64,000 bases of DNA from Neoarius graeffei. Lineage: Eukaryota > Chordata > Actinopteri > Siluriformes > Ariidae. Where the stretch lies: positions 35,120,443 through 35,184,442 of the forward strand of contig NC_083571.1 of NCBI RefSeq assembly GCF_027579695.1, written 5' to 3'. Below the pieces are notes generated by a model. The model did no database searches. It worked only from the letters and a program-made list of their open reading frames with translations, and was not told the DNA's origin. Each line of letters starts with the position of its first letter. Position 1 is the stretch's first letter. Positions 25,474-35,416 of the stretch are shown here, piece after piece. A program made the position numbers and the translations under genes.

Positions 25474-27083
25474 CAGTGGTGCTTAAAAGTTTGTGAACCC
25501 TTTAGAATTTTCTATATTTCTGCATAAATATGACCTAAAACATCATCAGATTTTCACACAAGTCCTAAAAGTAGATAAAGAGAACCCAGTTAAACAAATG
25601 AGACAAAAATATTATACTTGGTCATTTATTTATTGAGGAAAATGATCCAATATTACATATCTGTGAGTGGCAAAAGCATGTGAACCTTTGCTTTCAGTAT
25701 CTGGTGTGACCCCCTTGTGCAGCAATAACTGCAACTAAACGTTTGCGGTAACTGTTGATCAGTCCTGCACACTGGCTTGGAGGAATTTTAGCCCATTCCT
25801 CCATACAGAACAGCTTCAACTCTGGGATGTTGGTGGGTTTCCTCACATGAACTGCTCGCTTCAGGTCCTTCCACAACATTTCCATTGGATTAAGGTCAGG
25901 ACTTTGACTTGGCCATTCCAAAATATTAACTTTATTCTTCTTTAACCATTCTTTGGTAGAACGACCTGTGTGCTTAGGGTCGTTGTCTTGCTGCATGACC
26001 CACCTTCTCTTGAAATTCAGTTCGTGGACAGATGTCCTGACATTTTCCTTTAGAATTCCCTGGTATAATTCAGAATTCATTGCCCCATCAATGATGGCAA
26101 GCTGTCCTGGCCCAGATGCAGCAAAACAGGCCCAAACCATGATACTACCACCACCATGTTTCACAGATGGGATAAGGTTCTTATGCTGGAATGCAGTGTT
26201 TTCTTTTCTCCAAACTTAACGCTTCTCATTTAAACCAAATTGTTCTATTTTGGGCTCAGCCGTCCACAAAACATTTTTCCAATAGCCTTCTGGCTTGTCC
26301 ATGTGATCTTTAGCAAACTGCAGACAAGCAGCAAGTTTTTTGGAGAGCAGTGGCTTTCTCCTTGCAACCCTGTCATGCACACCATTGTTGTTCAGTGTTC
26401 TCCTGATGGTGGACTCATGAACATTAACATTAGCCAATGTGAGAGAGGCCTTCAGTTGCTTAGAAGTTACCCTGGGGTCCTTTGTGACCTCGCCGACTAT
26501 TACACACCTTGCTCTTGGAGTGATCTTTGTTGGTCGACCACTCCTGGGGAGGGTAACAATGGTCTTGAATTTCCTCCATTTGTACACAATCTGTCTGACT
26601 GTGGATTGGTGGAGTCCAAACTCTTTAGAGATGGTTTTGTAACCTTTTCCAGCCTGATGAGCATCAACAACGCTTTTTCTGAGGTCCTCAGAAATCTCCT
26701 TTGTTTGTGCCATGATACACTTCCACAAACATGTGTTGTGAAGATCAGACTTTGATCGATCCCTGTTCTTTAAATAAAACAGGGTGCCCACTCACACCTG
26801 ATTTGTCATCCAATTGAATGAAAACACCGGACTCTAATTTCACCTTCAAATTAACTGCTAATCCTAGAGGTTCACATACTTTTGCCACTCACAGGTATGT
26901 AATATTGGATCATTTTCCTCAATAAATAAATGACCAAGTATCATATTTTTGTCTAATTTGTTTAACTGGGTTCTCTTTATCTACTTTTAGGACTTGTGTG
27001 AAAATCTGATGATGTTTTGGGTCATATTTATGCAGAAATATAGAAAATTCTCAAGGGTTCACTAACTTTCAAGCACCACTGTA

Positions 27084-27125
<42 letters not shown>

Positions 27126-28117
27126 TTTCAGGCTGGATGTTAAGCAGGGCCGTTGGTATGTGTTGGAGACAAATTATGACCACTGGAAGGCGCCACTGTT
27201 CCTCGATGACCGCAGAACACCGGCGATGAAGTGCATGAATCAGACCACACAGGCCGTGAGAATCTCAGTATACTGTTCAATAAAATAACAACTTTATTCA
27301 TTAAAACAATTTGCTCCAGCAACTGTACATTTCAGTTTTTCTGAATAAACACACAGAACTGCAGAGAATATCTGTCCGTTTGGCTGTGTATCTACCTATT
27401 GATCTGTTGTCTGTCTGTTTGGTTGTGTATCTATCTGTCTGTTTGTCTCTGTCTGTGTGGCACTCTGTCTGTCTGTCTCTTTGTCTGTCTGTGGGGCTCT
27501 CTACCTGTCTGTCTCTTTGTCTGTCTGTCTATGTCTGTGGGGCTCTCTACCTGTCTGTCTGTCTCTTTGTCTGTCTGTTTGTCTCTGTCTGTGGGGCTCT
27601 CTACCTGTCTATCTGCCTGTCTCGTTGTGTATCTATCTATTCCTCTGTCTGTTTGGTTGTTTATCTACCTGTCTGTCGGTCTGTTTGTCTGTGGGGCTCT
27701 CTACCTGTCTCTCTTTTTTTCTGTCTGTCTGTCTACTTATTGGGTTTTCTATTGTTTATTGTTGATTTTGTGAAAAATGTGTCTCCTGCAGAATATCTCC
27801 ATAAAGACGGTCTACGACGTCCTGTCCACTAAGCCGGTCTTAAACAAAGTAAGTCTCGTTTGTTTGTTTATTTGTTAATAAATGCTGTAAAATTCTGGGT
27901 TCTGATTGGTCAGAAACTTGTGGATTGATTGATTTGATTTTCTGTAGCAGCTGCAAATCACAGGTTTATATGAATGCACTCGTTCCTCCTTTCTTTCTCT
28001 CCCTCTCCCTTCTCTCTCTGTCTGTAGTTAACTACATACACAACACTAATGGAGGTGTCGAAGGGGAAGTTGGAGTCGTTTATCCGGGACTGTCCGAGCC
28101 CCTGCATGCCGTGGTAA
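10035..28117 (+). CDS. asah1: acid ceramidase (N-acylsphingosine amidohydrolase 1), 14 exons
   Basis: Lysosomal hydrolase that cleaves ceramide to sphingosine and fatty acid; it matures by self-cleavage before the nucleophile Cys into alpha and beta subunits. Exons read from the sequence, all with GT/AG borders and consistent phase: 10035-10100, 10858-10904, 14487-14577, 16168-16254, 16474-16552, 16659-16733, 17330-17375, 17544-17688, 18419-18473, 23559-23640, 25270-25401, 27132-27255, 27792-27848, 28028-28117. The product is 391 residues (human ASAH1: 395). Residues 1-18 form a hydrophobic signal peptide starting [10 protein letters not shown]. The nucleophile is Cys139 in VCTSLVAED; Arg155, Asp158 (RNLDFG), Asn316 (ETNYD) and Arg329 (LDDRRTP) match human Cys143, Arg159, Asp162, Asn320 and Arg333. 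N-glycosylation sequons occur at NKS, NNT, NAT, NQT and NIS. The C-terminus is [12 protein letters not shown] lies just before the chosen ATG, but the ATG begins the signal peptide. Introns are stuffed with transposons, yet no coding damage is seen. Whether it is the asah1a or asah1b copy cannot be told from sequence alone. Confidence 0.97.
10251..10825. repeat. CTGT/CTAG-rich tandem repeat in asah1 intron 1
   Basis: Two blocks of CTGTCTGTCTAG-type repeats (about 10251-10478 and 10663-10825) flank about 185 bp of unrelated sequence that starts TAGGACTCCCTAAAG and ends near ACGAGTCCCCC, with CAGCTG at both junctions. The middle may be a small inserted element. Confidence 0.7.
11211..11300 (+). 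pseudogene. Harbinger transposase N-terminal fragment
   Basis: The frame starts [21 protein letters not shown], like the beginning of fish Harbinger transposases, and stops after about 29 codons. The rest of the transposase is missing. Confidence 0.55.
12416..12619 (-). CDS. Myb/SANT-like DNA-binding protein of Harbinger (partial)
   Basis: The 67-residue frame starts [20 protein letters not shown] and contains [16 protein letters not shown], the tryptophan- and acid-rich pattern of the Myb-like accessory protein encoded by Harbinger elements (NAIF1-like fold). It is truncated after the trihelix/SANT region and lies antisense to the transposase fragment. Confidence 0.65.
   Translation of the reverse strand: MARSPYFTEEECAVIMRSYEEFKTTLRAKSNTAAANKERQACWQRIADRVNAQVHSPFYMFQNRSTG
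12942..14280 (-). mobile_element. 5'-truncated RTE-like LINE
   Basis: It is flanked by an AAATGGAT duplication (12934-12941 and 14281-14288) and ends on its 3' side in an AAG-type tail. An open stretch from 14172 to 13249 encodes 307 residues of reverse transcriptase with [30 protein letters not shown] and KFADDIDIC (FADD box), then SKTEYMCIN and FQYLGS. After a frameshift near 13250 the C-terminal part continues in another frame to about 12950. It sits in asah1 intron 2. Confidence 0.9.
14760..15990. repeat. degenerate minisatellite in asah1 intron 3
   Basis: Loose repeats of about 30 bp around GTCGGACTGATACC and GCCAGTGTTGGTGT occur at 14800-15065 and 15850-15970. They are separated by a SINE (15175-15550) and AT-rich DNA with an (AAT)n tract near 15615. 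Confidence 0.5.
15175..15550 (-). mobile_element. tRNA-derived SINE
   Basis: Full-length copy in asah1 intron 3. The target duplication is uncertain; TATAAAAA is shared near both ends. Confidence 0.88.
16780..16920. repeat. interspersed repeat with TTCTGATTGGTCAGAA palindrome
   Basis: Similar sequence recurs at about 27882-27985 (CTGATTGGTCAGAA, then CAGCTGTAAATC/CAGCTGCAAATC, CAGGTTTATA). Both copies lie in asah1 introns. The class is unknown. Confidence 0.5.
17520..17541 (+). repeat. (GT)n directly at asah1 exon 8 acceptor
   Basis: The repeat runs straight into TAG at 17541-17543, so this 3' splice site has alternating GT instead of a polypyrimidine tract. AACTAAC at about 17463-17469 is a possible branch site. 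Confidence 0.85.
18600..18687. repeat. TGANTCA-rich stretch in asah1 intron 9
   Basis: It contains TGAGTCA and TGACTCA motifs resembling the array at 20970-21570. The SINE at 18688 is inserted in it. Confidence 0.4.
18688..19060 (-). mobile_element. tRNA-derived SINE
   Basis: Full-length copy in asah1 intron 9, with target duplication TCAAATGATTCAT at 18675-18687 and 19061-19073. Confidence 0.92.
19330..20930 (-). mobile_element. Tc1-like transposon, family B
   Basis: 1601 bp flanked by TA (19328-19329 and 20931-20932). Inverted repeats begin CAGTGGGGCAAAAAAGTATT. It sits in asah1 intron 9 in antisense orientation to the gene. Confidence 0.95.
19549..20568 (-). pseudogene. Tc1-B transposase with a single nonsense codon
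   Basis: One frame of 340 codons runs from [20 protein letters not shown] to NGYIKY and stop. The only defect seen is TAG at 20172-20170 after VQARL, where relatives have CAG (Gln). The HTH region and all three catalytic acids are present ([22 protein letters not shown]), so a single base change separates it from an open frame. Confidence 0.93.
20970..21570. repeat. degenerate tandem array in asah1 intron 9
   Basis: About four imperfect units of 155-180 bp share GATTCATTTGAATCATTTGA, AAAAGGAGTCG and GATCAGCACTTTT. TGANTCA motifs recur in each unit. Confidence 0.7.
21827..23455 (+). mobile_element. Tc1-like transposon, family C, with extra-long inverted ends
   Basis: 1629 bp flanked by TA. 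The ends start CAGTGCTCAGCATAAATAAG. The left 414 bp (21827-22240) are an inverted copy of the right 408 bp (23048-23455), so the arms include the last part of the transposase gene. It sits in asah1 intron 9. Confidence 0.93.
22211..23227 (+). CDS. Tc1-C transposase, open frame but catalytic Glu replaced by Lys
   Basis: An uninterrupted frame of 338 residues from the first ATG (a GTG lies one codon earlier). It has an HTH region ([20 protein letters not shown]), an AT-hook/GRPR-like [12 protein letters not shown], and a DDE domain. Numbering from the upstream GTG, Asp154 (WSDETK) and Asp243 (HDSDPKHTS) are kept, but the third position reads NPIKHLW: Lys278 (AAA at 23039-23041) where the family has Glu. 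The first roughly ten residues come from the inverted duplicate of its own 3' end and replace the usual N-terminus. Predicted inactive as an enzyme; it could still bind transposon ends. Confidence 0.9.
   Translation: MLNLSLQNSPKKIVSLHHKGEGYKKISKALLISQNTVAKVVQKFKKDGTATISQRRPGHPRKLTPRQERLLMRRVEENRHASSLQLSKEVESQTGVTISRDTIWCTLQRNGMHGCRPRKKPLLKPRHKKACLEFARAHADKDEDYWDSILWSDETKINVFGTDGFKTVWHRKGEEYKENCMVPTVKHGGGSVLMWGCMSAAGVGELHFTDGIMNSQMYCSILKEKMLPSLCALGRRALFPHDSDPKHTSKATVGFLKKNRVKVIQWPSMSPDLNPIKHLWGILKRQVEHHSPSSIQSLKEVIVEEWKKIDVAKCCQLVHSMPRRLGAVIKNHGGHTKY
24289..24664 (+). mobile_element. tRNA-derived SINE, slightly 5' truncated
   Basis: The copy begins at CACGGTGGTG inside the minisatellite and ends in GATGAGATGAGA. 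Confidence 0.9.
24721..25099 (+). mobile_element. tRNA-derived SINE
   Basis: Second copy in the same minisatellite, same orientation, full length. Confidence 0.9.
25474..27081 (-). mobile_element. Tc1-like transposon, family A, copy 3
   Basis: 1608 bp inserted at a TA beside a (TCTA)n microsatellite in asah1 intron 11. Its right end is only 50 bp before exon 12. Confidence 0.95.
25694..26713 (-). pseudogene. Tc1-A transposase, copy 3, nonsense and lost catalytic Asp
   Basis: 340 codons in one frame from [20 protein letters not shown] to GGHTRY and stop. A Tyr codon became TAA at 26218-26216 after NEKR. The first catalytic Asp is Ala (WTAEPK instead of WTDETK) and one codon is deleted near LLSKK. 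Unlike the other copies it keeps CAG GGA after SELY. Confidence 0.92.
27086..27121 (+). repeat. (TG)18 before asah1 exon 12
   Basis: Eighteen TG units are followed by T7 and CAG, then exon 12 at 27132. Confidence 0.95.
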
Positions 28118-29270
28118 AAGCTCAGACGCGTCCCTCAGCGCTTCTCCAGAACGTTGTTTTACTCAGTGCATGTGCCTTATTGAGATTGCTCGTCCCTCAA
28201 ACCTTCACAGTGATCGTTTTATTCTAAAATTAATATAATAAAATGGAAGCCATGAATTTCATTAAGCACTACTGCGGTGATTTTCATTTTAATTCTGTAT
28301 AAAGGACTAGATTTAGTACTAGATTTTACTTCTGTGGCTCAGATTTTATCGTTAACGTGACGTGTAGAATGTAAACAGGAGTATTGTGAATATCATAAAT
28401 GAATTGATTTATATTAGAGCTAATGGCAGTAAAAGGTTTTATGATGCATTTTACTCACTAAGGCCTAGTTTTATCAGCACAGAGGGACAAATTAAAACCT
28501 TATCAATGCAATATGTACTGAATGAATTTGTTAGGATTTCTTGGAAGTATTCAACAATAGGACAATTTGTTTACAAATCATGTATTAGTGTGTGCGCATA
28601 ATTAATTATTTTTTCCCATGTGAGTGTTTTTATGTTTAAGGATGTTGTGTTATCTGAATGTTCGTAGCTTGGCTTCCTAACACGTGTGTTTCTGCTCACT
28701 ACACAAAACACCAATATAATCTCTATCCTATCTACACTTTGATGTAAAAAAAAAAACTGACTGATTTATGATGGTGATGATGAGAATGATAATAATGTGT
28801 TTCCTGTGAATCATCATCTTCCACTTCGTAATTTACGCTTCTAGAACTCAATGCTACATGTACGAAGAAGTAATTCTACAATTACAGTAAAGATTCTTGC
28901 TGGAACACGTTACTATGGTAATGTTTTGACAGGCGGCGCTAAGTGGAGGCTCATGATGTCGTATCACGAGCTACAGATCGTCAGAATTGTTGTGTCAGTT
29001 AATAAAGTGAGACGTAAATAAAGTAAAATTTTGTTCTTGCACTGTTGTATTTTTTTTTTTGATGAAATCGTCTCTGTTCTGCTGAATCCTGTTTCTGAAT
29101 GATGAGAGAAAATGGATGAAAATTGTCATTGATGAAAATTAAAAACTTAAAGCAGATACGCAGATCCATGGCCTCACTTTTGTTTATAAATGCCTTGAGA
29201 CCTCAAGAATGGCACAGGAATAGTTTTAAGCGTTAACAATAAATCTAATATCGCAATTTTTACGATTAAA
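28118..29270. other. asah1 3' UTR / downstream DNA
   Basis: No further coding frame. Candidate poly(A) signals are at 28237, about 29001 and 29017; AT-rich beyond. Confidence 0.5.
28237..28242 (+). terminator. candidate proximal poly(A) signal of asah1
   Basis: AATAAA lies 120 bp after the asah1 stop codon. Further AATAAA copies at about 29001 and 29017 could serve a longer 3' UTR. Which is used is unknown. Confidence 0.4.
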
Positions 29271-29420
29271 GTGATTTCATATAGGTAACAGTCTGAGTGA
29301 ATGACCTTGACGTCCGTAATGTCGCAGCAGGAAGTCTATCGGTCTCATCACCATTTCCACTATACTAAAACACAGAGCTGACTGCAACTCCAGTCCTCCA
29401 TTTCGAGCTACTTTATCGCC

Positions 29421-29680
29421 ATGCAATGTAGATGTGTTGCTGGGCGGTGCAGCAACACGACAGAAGGTGGATTTACTGTACGTTGCATTCATGGCCTAAG
29501 AATGTTCAAACTGCAAAGATTTGGACGCGTTTTGCGAGAAGTTCACGGGTATGTTGGTCTCTCCTTTGTTCTGCACATTTTACTGAAGACTCGTACGAGA
29601 CCTCTGATCTGTTGAGGAGCGTTGGCTATAAGCCCGTATTGAAAGAGGGTGCAGTACCAACAATTAAAGGAAAACTACAA
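29421..29680 (+). pseudogene. THAP-domain fragment, frameshifted
   Basis: It starts at ATG 29421 with CRCVAGRCSNTTEG. After a frameshift near 29470 it continues HSWPKNVQTAKIWTRFARSS, LCSAHFTEDSYE and LLRSVGYKPVLKEGAVPTIK. This is the C2CH zinc-finger pattern (C-x-C ... CSAH) of THAP domains, found in P- and Kolobok-type transposases and host genes. Here it is most likely a transposon relic. Confidence 0.75.
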
Positions 29681-29692
29681 GAAAAGGAAAGT

Positions 29693-30053
29693 CTCATCTC
29701 ATTATCTCTAGCTGCTTTATCCTGTTCTACAGGGCTGCAGGCAAGCTGGAGCCTATCCCAGCTGACTACGGGCGAGAGGCGGGGTACACCCTGGACAAGT
29801 CGCCAGGTCATCACAGGGCTGACACATAGACACAGACAACCATTCACACCTACGGTCAATTTAGAGTCACCAGTTAACCTAACCTGCATATCTTTGGACT
29901 GTGGGGGAAACCGGAGCACCCGGAGGAAACCCACGCGGACACGGGGAGAACATGCAAACTCCGCACAGAAAGGCCCTCGCCGGCCACGGGGCTCGAACCC
30001 GGACCTTCTTGCTGTGAGGCGACAGCGCTAACCACTACACCACCGTGCTGCCC
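29693..30053 (-). mobile_element. tRNA-derived SINE, first of a tandem pair
   Basis: The copy is preceded by AGAAAAGGAAAGT and followed by AGAAACGGAAAGT (30054-30066). It lacks a 12-bp ACACTCACATTC segment in the core. Confidence 0.9.
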
Positions 30054-30066
30054 AGAAACGGAAAGT

Positions 30067-30444
30067 CTCATCTCATCTCATTATCTGTAGCCGCTTTATC
30101 CTGTTCTACAGGGTCGCAGGCAAGCTGGAGCCTATCCCAGCTGACTACGGGTGAAAGGCGGGGTACACCCTGGACAAGTCGCCAGGTCATCACAGGGCTG
30201 ACACATAGACACAGACAACCATTCACACTCACATTCACACCTACGGTCAATTTAGAGTCACCAGTTAACCTAACCTGCATGTCTTTGGACTGTGGGGGAA
30301 ACCGGAGCACCCGGAGGAAACCCACGCGGACATGGGGAAAACATGCAAACTCCGCACAGAAAGGCCCTTGTCGGCCATGGGGCTCGAACCCGGACCTTCT
30401 TGCTGTGAGGCGACAGTGCTAACCACTACACCACCGTGCTGCCC
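30067..30444 (-). mobile_element. tRNA-derived SINE, second of a tandem pair
   Basis: The copy is followed by AGAAACGGAAAGT (30445-30457). Both members end in the unusual GTGCTGCC instead of GTGCCGCC. Confidence 0.9.
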
Positions 30445-30633
30445 AGAAACGGAAAGTATTTATTTTAGAAAGTAAATTCAGCTGCACCAGTTCTCCTGGA
30501 GTGTGAGCCGAGGGTTGTTGGTAAAATCTGGGATGGGACAGGACATATTATCGCTCAGGCAGTGACCTCCCCATGGTTGCTGCTAAAACTGGTGATGTGA
30601 TGTGACTTTCCGTCCCGCCCCGGGTTTTAGTAA

Positions 30634-30858
30634 TTGCCTGAGCCGAGCAGTAATGGCGGAGTACTCAGTATGGAGAAACTGGAGAATGAGTGGAGCAGCC
30701 GTCTGATTTCTCCGCTGGATACGCTTGCCTCAGCAGCAATATCTCACCCTTACGTGGAAGAAGCGAATGAACGGAAAACTGAACAAACAACTGAAAGTCA
30801 GATTGTTTTGAAACAATCGGCCACAAGGTCGGCCTTCAAGAAGCGAGAACACAGACGG
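30634..30858 (+). other. exon-like open frame, unrecognised
   Basis: The frame contains MEKLENEWSSRLISPLDTLA and ends FKKREHRR just before a GTAAGC donor-like site near 30859. It may be a transposon exon linked to the THAP fragment upstream; function unknown. The 31.2-31.4 kb stretch downstream has another short open frame without recognisable content. Confidence 0.35.
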
Positions 30859-32808
30859 GTAAGCTCCGACTCTCATTTGGATATAAAACACATTGTTTAC
30901 CTGCATTTAGATTAATACATGTAACTTGTATTGTGTATTTAAGTTACCGGTATAAAGATTATTTAATTTGCTTCAGAATGTGATTGTCTCAGTTCATCTG
31001 ATTATTTAATTAGCCTTTTCCGTTTTATCAGTGAAAATGCATGCATGTACATGTATGTTGCATAAGTTATAACACCCATCCTGTTTTAATGAGAGTCAAC
31101 CCACAATCAGTGAAGTCAAATCAGTCTTAGTTGAGCAAGTCGGTAACGGCATTTCTTACTTTCACCATAAATTTTTATTCATATGACTTTGGTCTATAGC
31201 TGTAAAAGGCCTCGGCCTTAAAACCGGTTACTGCTGTGACGTCACACACTCAGGGCTGGCCGGCTCAGCGGGGCAGCTCAAACGCCAACTTTGCGGTTGA
31301 TTTTAACTCTCAGAAACATATACTTTTATTCCCATTTATGCAGCTTACAAGAGTCAAGGGTGGAGATACTATCCACACAGAAATGTATTTAAAAATAAAG
31401 GTTCTGTGTATCTGCTTAAAACACACGTTAGGATCGGGGCTGTGAATTTCTGCAATATTTCACTTATTTAAATTATTTTGTTATATGTCTTTTATAGATT
31501 CTTGAAAGTCTTAGAATTGCTTGATTTTAATAATAATACTCAGTCTTTAATCTGGAGAAGAATTCCACAGGTTGTGTGCTTTGGTAAGTCGCCCAAGTTC
31601 TTTCAGTGAAGTTTGATGTTAGCATGTCGGGTGCCTTGGTGCATAAGATTTACTAGCTGGTAAACTTTTTTTTACCTTGAAAATTCAAGTTGCAGGTCGT
31701 TGGAGACAGCCGAACAAAAAACAAAACAAAAAACCCACAGACAAAAGAAAAACAAACAATCTGTCTTGTTTTGGGTTAATTACACACCCATATACAGTGG
31801 TGCTTGAAAGTTTGTGAACCCTTTAGAATTTTCTATACACTGTAAACCCGGATAAGTTGAGTACACTTCGACTTTAGTAAAGCGATTGCCTTAAGTGGTT
31901 TAAGTTATGAAGAGTAGAGAAAATGAATTTGTCAAGTACAATCAACTTGAACAACTTAATTAATGAACTAAACAAAAACTGTGCAGTCTACTTAAGACTA
32001 GAATGCTCAGAACTTAATATGATAAGTCTAATTCACTTAACTGCTTTAATATTTAAAATCTTAATATCCTCTTCACTGTAAGCCCGGATAAGTTGAGTTT
32101 ACTTAAAAAATTTGAGGAAACCAGTTGCCTTAAAAAAATTAAGTAATGTATAATCAAAACTTGAGTGAATTAAACTTAAATGCTTGATGGGAATGGAATT
32201 GCTATTTTAAGTACAACACACTAAATACCAAGTTGATTTAACTTAAAATCTTTTGCTAAACCAATTGCTTTGTATAATCATTAAATGTAACATTAAGTTC
32301 ATTACACTAAATGCCAAGTTGGTTTAATGCAATATAAATAGCAATATTAACTTTAATGAACAAAAAAAGAAAACAAAATGTACATTCTTTTTCTCTTTTA
32401 TTGTAGATAGCACATTTACAAAAAAAAAAGGAGCAGAAAAAAAAACAATCAAATCCTGGATTCACAAGACTGACAGCATGGTGTTCATCTTTCTTAATGG
32501 CAGGACTGAGAAAATATGCATATACTATATAAGATTTTCACTGACAAATATTTACTTTCAGAGAGAGAGAGGGAGAGAGAGACAGGAGGGCAGAGAGAGA
32601 GAGGATGGAAAAGGTAAGCAATAGTGATGAACTGACACACCAAAAACCTACTTAACCAAATAACATGTCCAAATAAATCCAAACAGTGATACACCAACGG
32701 ACCGTCGCCTTCCTTTCTCTCTCCTTCTCCCTTGTGCTGCGCAGCGTGGAAGAGCGCGTTTTCTGTGCTGTCGGTCGGGTGTTCAATGCAGCTAACAGCT
32801 AGTGAGCA

Positions 32809-33272
32809 AATATTTTAAGTTCGTTTCTTAGACAAGGATATTTTTTAAGCTTGTTAACAGTTTCGGCGAGAATCTCCCGCCTTCTTCAGAAACAATCACC
32901 AGATATCGAGTGGTGACGTGCCTTATCAGCTGATGTTGCGTGCAGGAGGCGTGAACGTCCCGCCCAATTTGACAGGTAGTCCACGCCTCCTGCTGTCAGG
33001 TCGCTCCTCCAGGACGGCGCTCCAGGTGTGCGACAGTGCATACGCTCCCTCGTCCCGGTTCATCGTCCTCTGCGCCCGCTTGCGTATCTCCACTGCCTCT
33101 AAAATCCAACGCTGGAATCTATTCTCTTCAGCGCGAATGACTCTGGCCTCTTCCCAATTCATTATGTGATTTTGCCGTTTGCAGTGGTCTGAAATGGCTG
33201 ATTTTAGGTTTTCTTGGTGTGCTTTTTCTTTTTCGGATCTTGTGTCTTCTTGTTGTTTCTTTTTCACATTCT
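32809..33272 (-). mobile_element. Penelope-like retroelement 3' fragment
   Basis: Flanked by the 12-bp duplication AGCTAGTGAGCA (32797-32808 and 33273-33284). The frame on - (33267-32926) contains AISDHCKRQNHIMNWEEARV and ending AYALSHTWSAVL, matching the C-terminal end of the GIY-YIG endonuclease part of Penelope-like elements. Confidence 0.8.
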
Positions 33273-34256
33273 AGCTAGTGAGCACTTAGCTAATAGAGGA
33301 AGAATGTCAATTCTAACGTTAGCTACTTAATCGTACAATATATAATGATTAAACCTATGATATGGTTGTGCTGTATACTTACATTACCCGAAAAGTTTTC
33401 AAAAGTGTCCCATTCCAAATCCAGAGAGCTCTCCACAGTGACAAAAGCAACTTAGCCAACAGATGAAAATGACGTGAAATTGGTAAAATACCACCTGTAA
33501 CTGTCAAACACGCGATTTCCACTGCTCTTAAAGTTAAAACAAACATTCCCACCGACAGTCAGGATCCAAAATACTAAGTTCAGAGAAGAAACGTTGGCTG
33601 AAGCCATCGGCGTCGCCAGGGGTATTTTACTGGGGCACGTGCCCCAGTATAGATCTGTAGTGCCCCAGTAAAAAAAATCCAGTGACGAAACGCTCTGAAT
33701 TTTAAACTTGGGAATAGCTGCAATTTAATTAATTCATAACGTGGGGTAGGCTAACCGATGCGCGAAGAAGACCATCTACAATGCTTTTACATTGGTAGTT
33801 TTGGCTGGCCTCGCGCACACTAAGCAATGTGAAAAAAGTGTGCGCGTGACATGAGTAACATCTTGGTTGCTATGGGGACCGCAGACTCCAGCAGCCCTCA
33901 GATGCAATGAAATTCAGAGCAGGGGAAACCATCTCTCCGTGTTTTTCAACTGTTTACAGGTTAGTAGACAGTAATTCCACTGTCATTTTTGTAACGCTGT
34001 AGAATTAATATGTGTTGGGACATTGTTTTCGTGTTGTCTTGATTTTTTGTTTGAAACGAAGGGATATTGAAAAGTTTGCATTCATTCCGTCGTCTGCAAC
34101 GTGTTGCCAGATCGCGTTGATAGTTTTGTGATGGACTGTGTGAAGATAGCCACCTAACGTAATGACACACAACTGTTGTTTTGGAGGCTACGTCCAGTTG
34201 AGTATTGTAATTGAATTATTGAACCGAATTTCAATTGCACATGCACGCGCTCTGCG

Positions 34257-34320
34257 CACACACACACACACACACGCGCGCGCGCGCACACACACACACA
34301 CGCACACACACACACACACA
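34257..34320. repeat. (CA)n/(CG)n microsatellite
   Basis: CA, CG and CA tracts in succession inside the hAT element. Confidence 0.95.
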
Positions 34321-34725
34321 GTAGGCCTAGCGCTTGGAGAGGCGTTTTGGACTGCCATTCTGAGCAAGCCTCCACCCTACTTGTGTAGGCTACTGGCAGG
34401 TGTTTATTAGTATGGTTTCAATTTTGCAAACTTCCTCTTCTAGATGGATATCAGAAAGCTATTTGCTAGGAGCAGGAATAAAGCAGAAAGGAAGAATGAA
34501 CAAGGTAACTAGGCAACATGTGGGTGATGAACCACAAGCTGATCACTGTTCAACTAGTACACTAGCCTATGTAACAGTTAAAATATATAGTCATTATGTT
34601 TGTGGATGGCCTTATTATATATTAACATCTCTGTCCAGACAATGTGGAGCAGCAGAGTGCAAGTGAAGGGTTGGACATCGGTGAACATGAGCAGAGGTGA
34701 AATGACTAACAAATTAATTAAACAG

Positions 34726-34830
34726 ACAGGAGATTTTGAGCGAAGTATCCATTGTATTTGACAGGAAATTTTGAGCGAAGTATCCAATGTATTTGACTGG
34801 AGATTTTGAGCGAAGTATCCATTGTATTTG
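34726..34830 (+). repeat. three 35-bp tandem repeats inside the hAT
   Basis: Units at 34726, 34761 and 34796 share GATTTTGAGCGAAGTATCCA with one to three differences each. Confidence 0.9.
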
Positions 34831-35065
34831 TAATATTTTCATGTTGCTTTAAGACCCAGTGCAGCAGAGTGCAGAGGAGAGAAGGAGCTTGAAGTGTCAC
34901 AGGGAGACATGAGAGGTGACATTGAGGGGTAAGTCCTGACTGACAATGTATTACTGGCTGGCTACTGTAAACTACGCTACTTGCAGATGTGATAAATGTT
35001 AGGTTTAATGGCTTAATCTGATGTAAGCCTAACAGTTGATCATAGTGCTCATATTTTTATGTCGA

Positions 35066-35416
35066 CCCAGACAGGAGAAGCAGAGTGCAGGGATTGAATT
35101 GGATGAGGCAGGGGAAATCGAGAGAGAGGTTGAAGGACAACAGGAGACAGAGGAAGAGGACAAAAGACTAGGGGCAAGGGGGAAAAGTAATGTCCACAGT
35201 CTTGAAGGCCATGTTTGTGATCTAGGGGAAAAAAATTCTGGCCCAAACCAAGTTAAGTTGCCACAATATCCCCAGCACACCTTTGGTGCAAAGAAGCGCT
35301 CATTTAATGCAAATTGGTTTGACAGTTTTACATGGTTGGAATATTCCAAAAAGAAAGATGCAGCCTTTTGTTTTTGTATGTTAATATGTTCTTTTACAAT
35401 ATTACCAACAGTATAA
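35066..35416 (+). pseudogene. hAT transposase N-terminal part (TTF zinc finger), truncated
   Basis: After an acidic stretch (EIEREVEGQQETEEEDKR) comes KLPQYPQHTFGAKKRSFNAN and WFDSFTWLEYSKKKDAAFCF, the signature of the TTF-type zinc finger in hAT and ZMYM-like proteins. The frame then ends and the catalytic part is absent. Confidence 0.75.

Noticed and set aside
25953-26755. Open frames opposite to Tc1-A copy 3 transposase
   Set aside because: Antisense shadows of the transposase pseudogene; same for the frames opposite other Tc1 copies.
27311-27832. 173-residue frame rich in Cys, Leu, Ser and Val in asah1 intron 12/13
   Set aside because: It is a translation of CTGT/CTAC simple repeats spanning an intron and overlapping exon 13 in the wrong frame.
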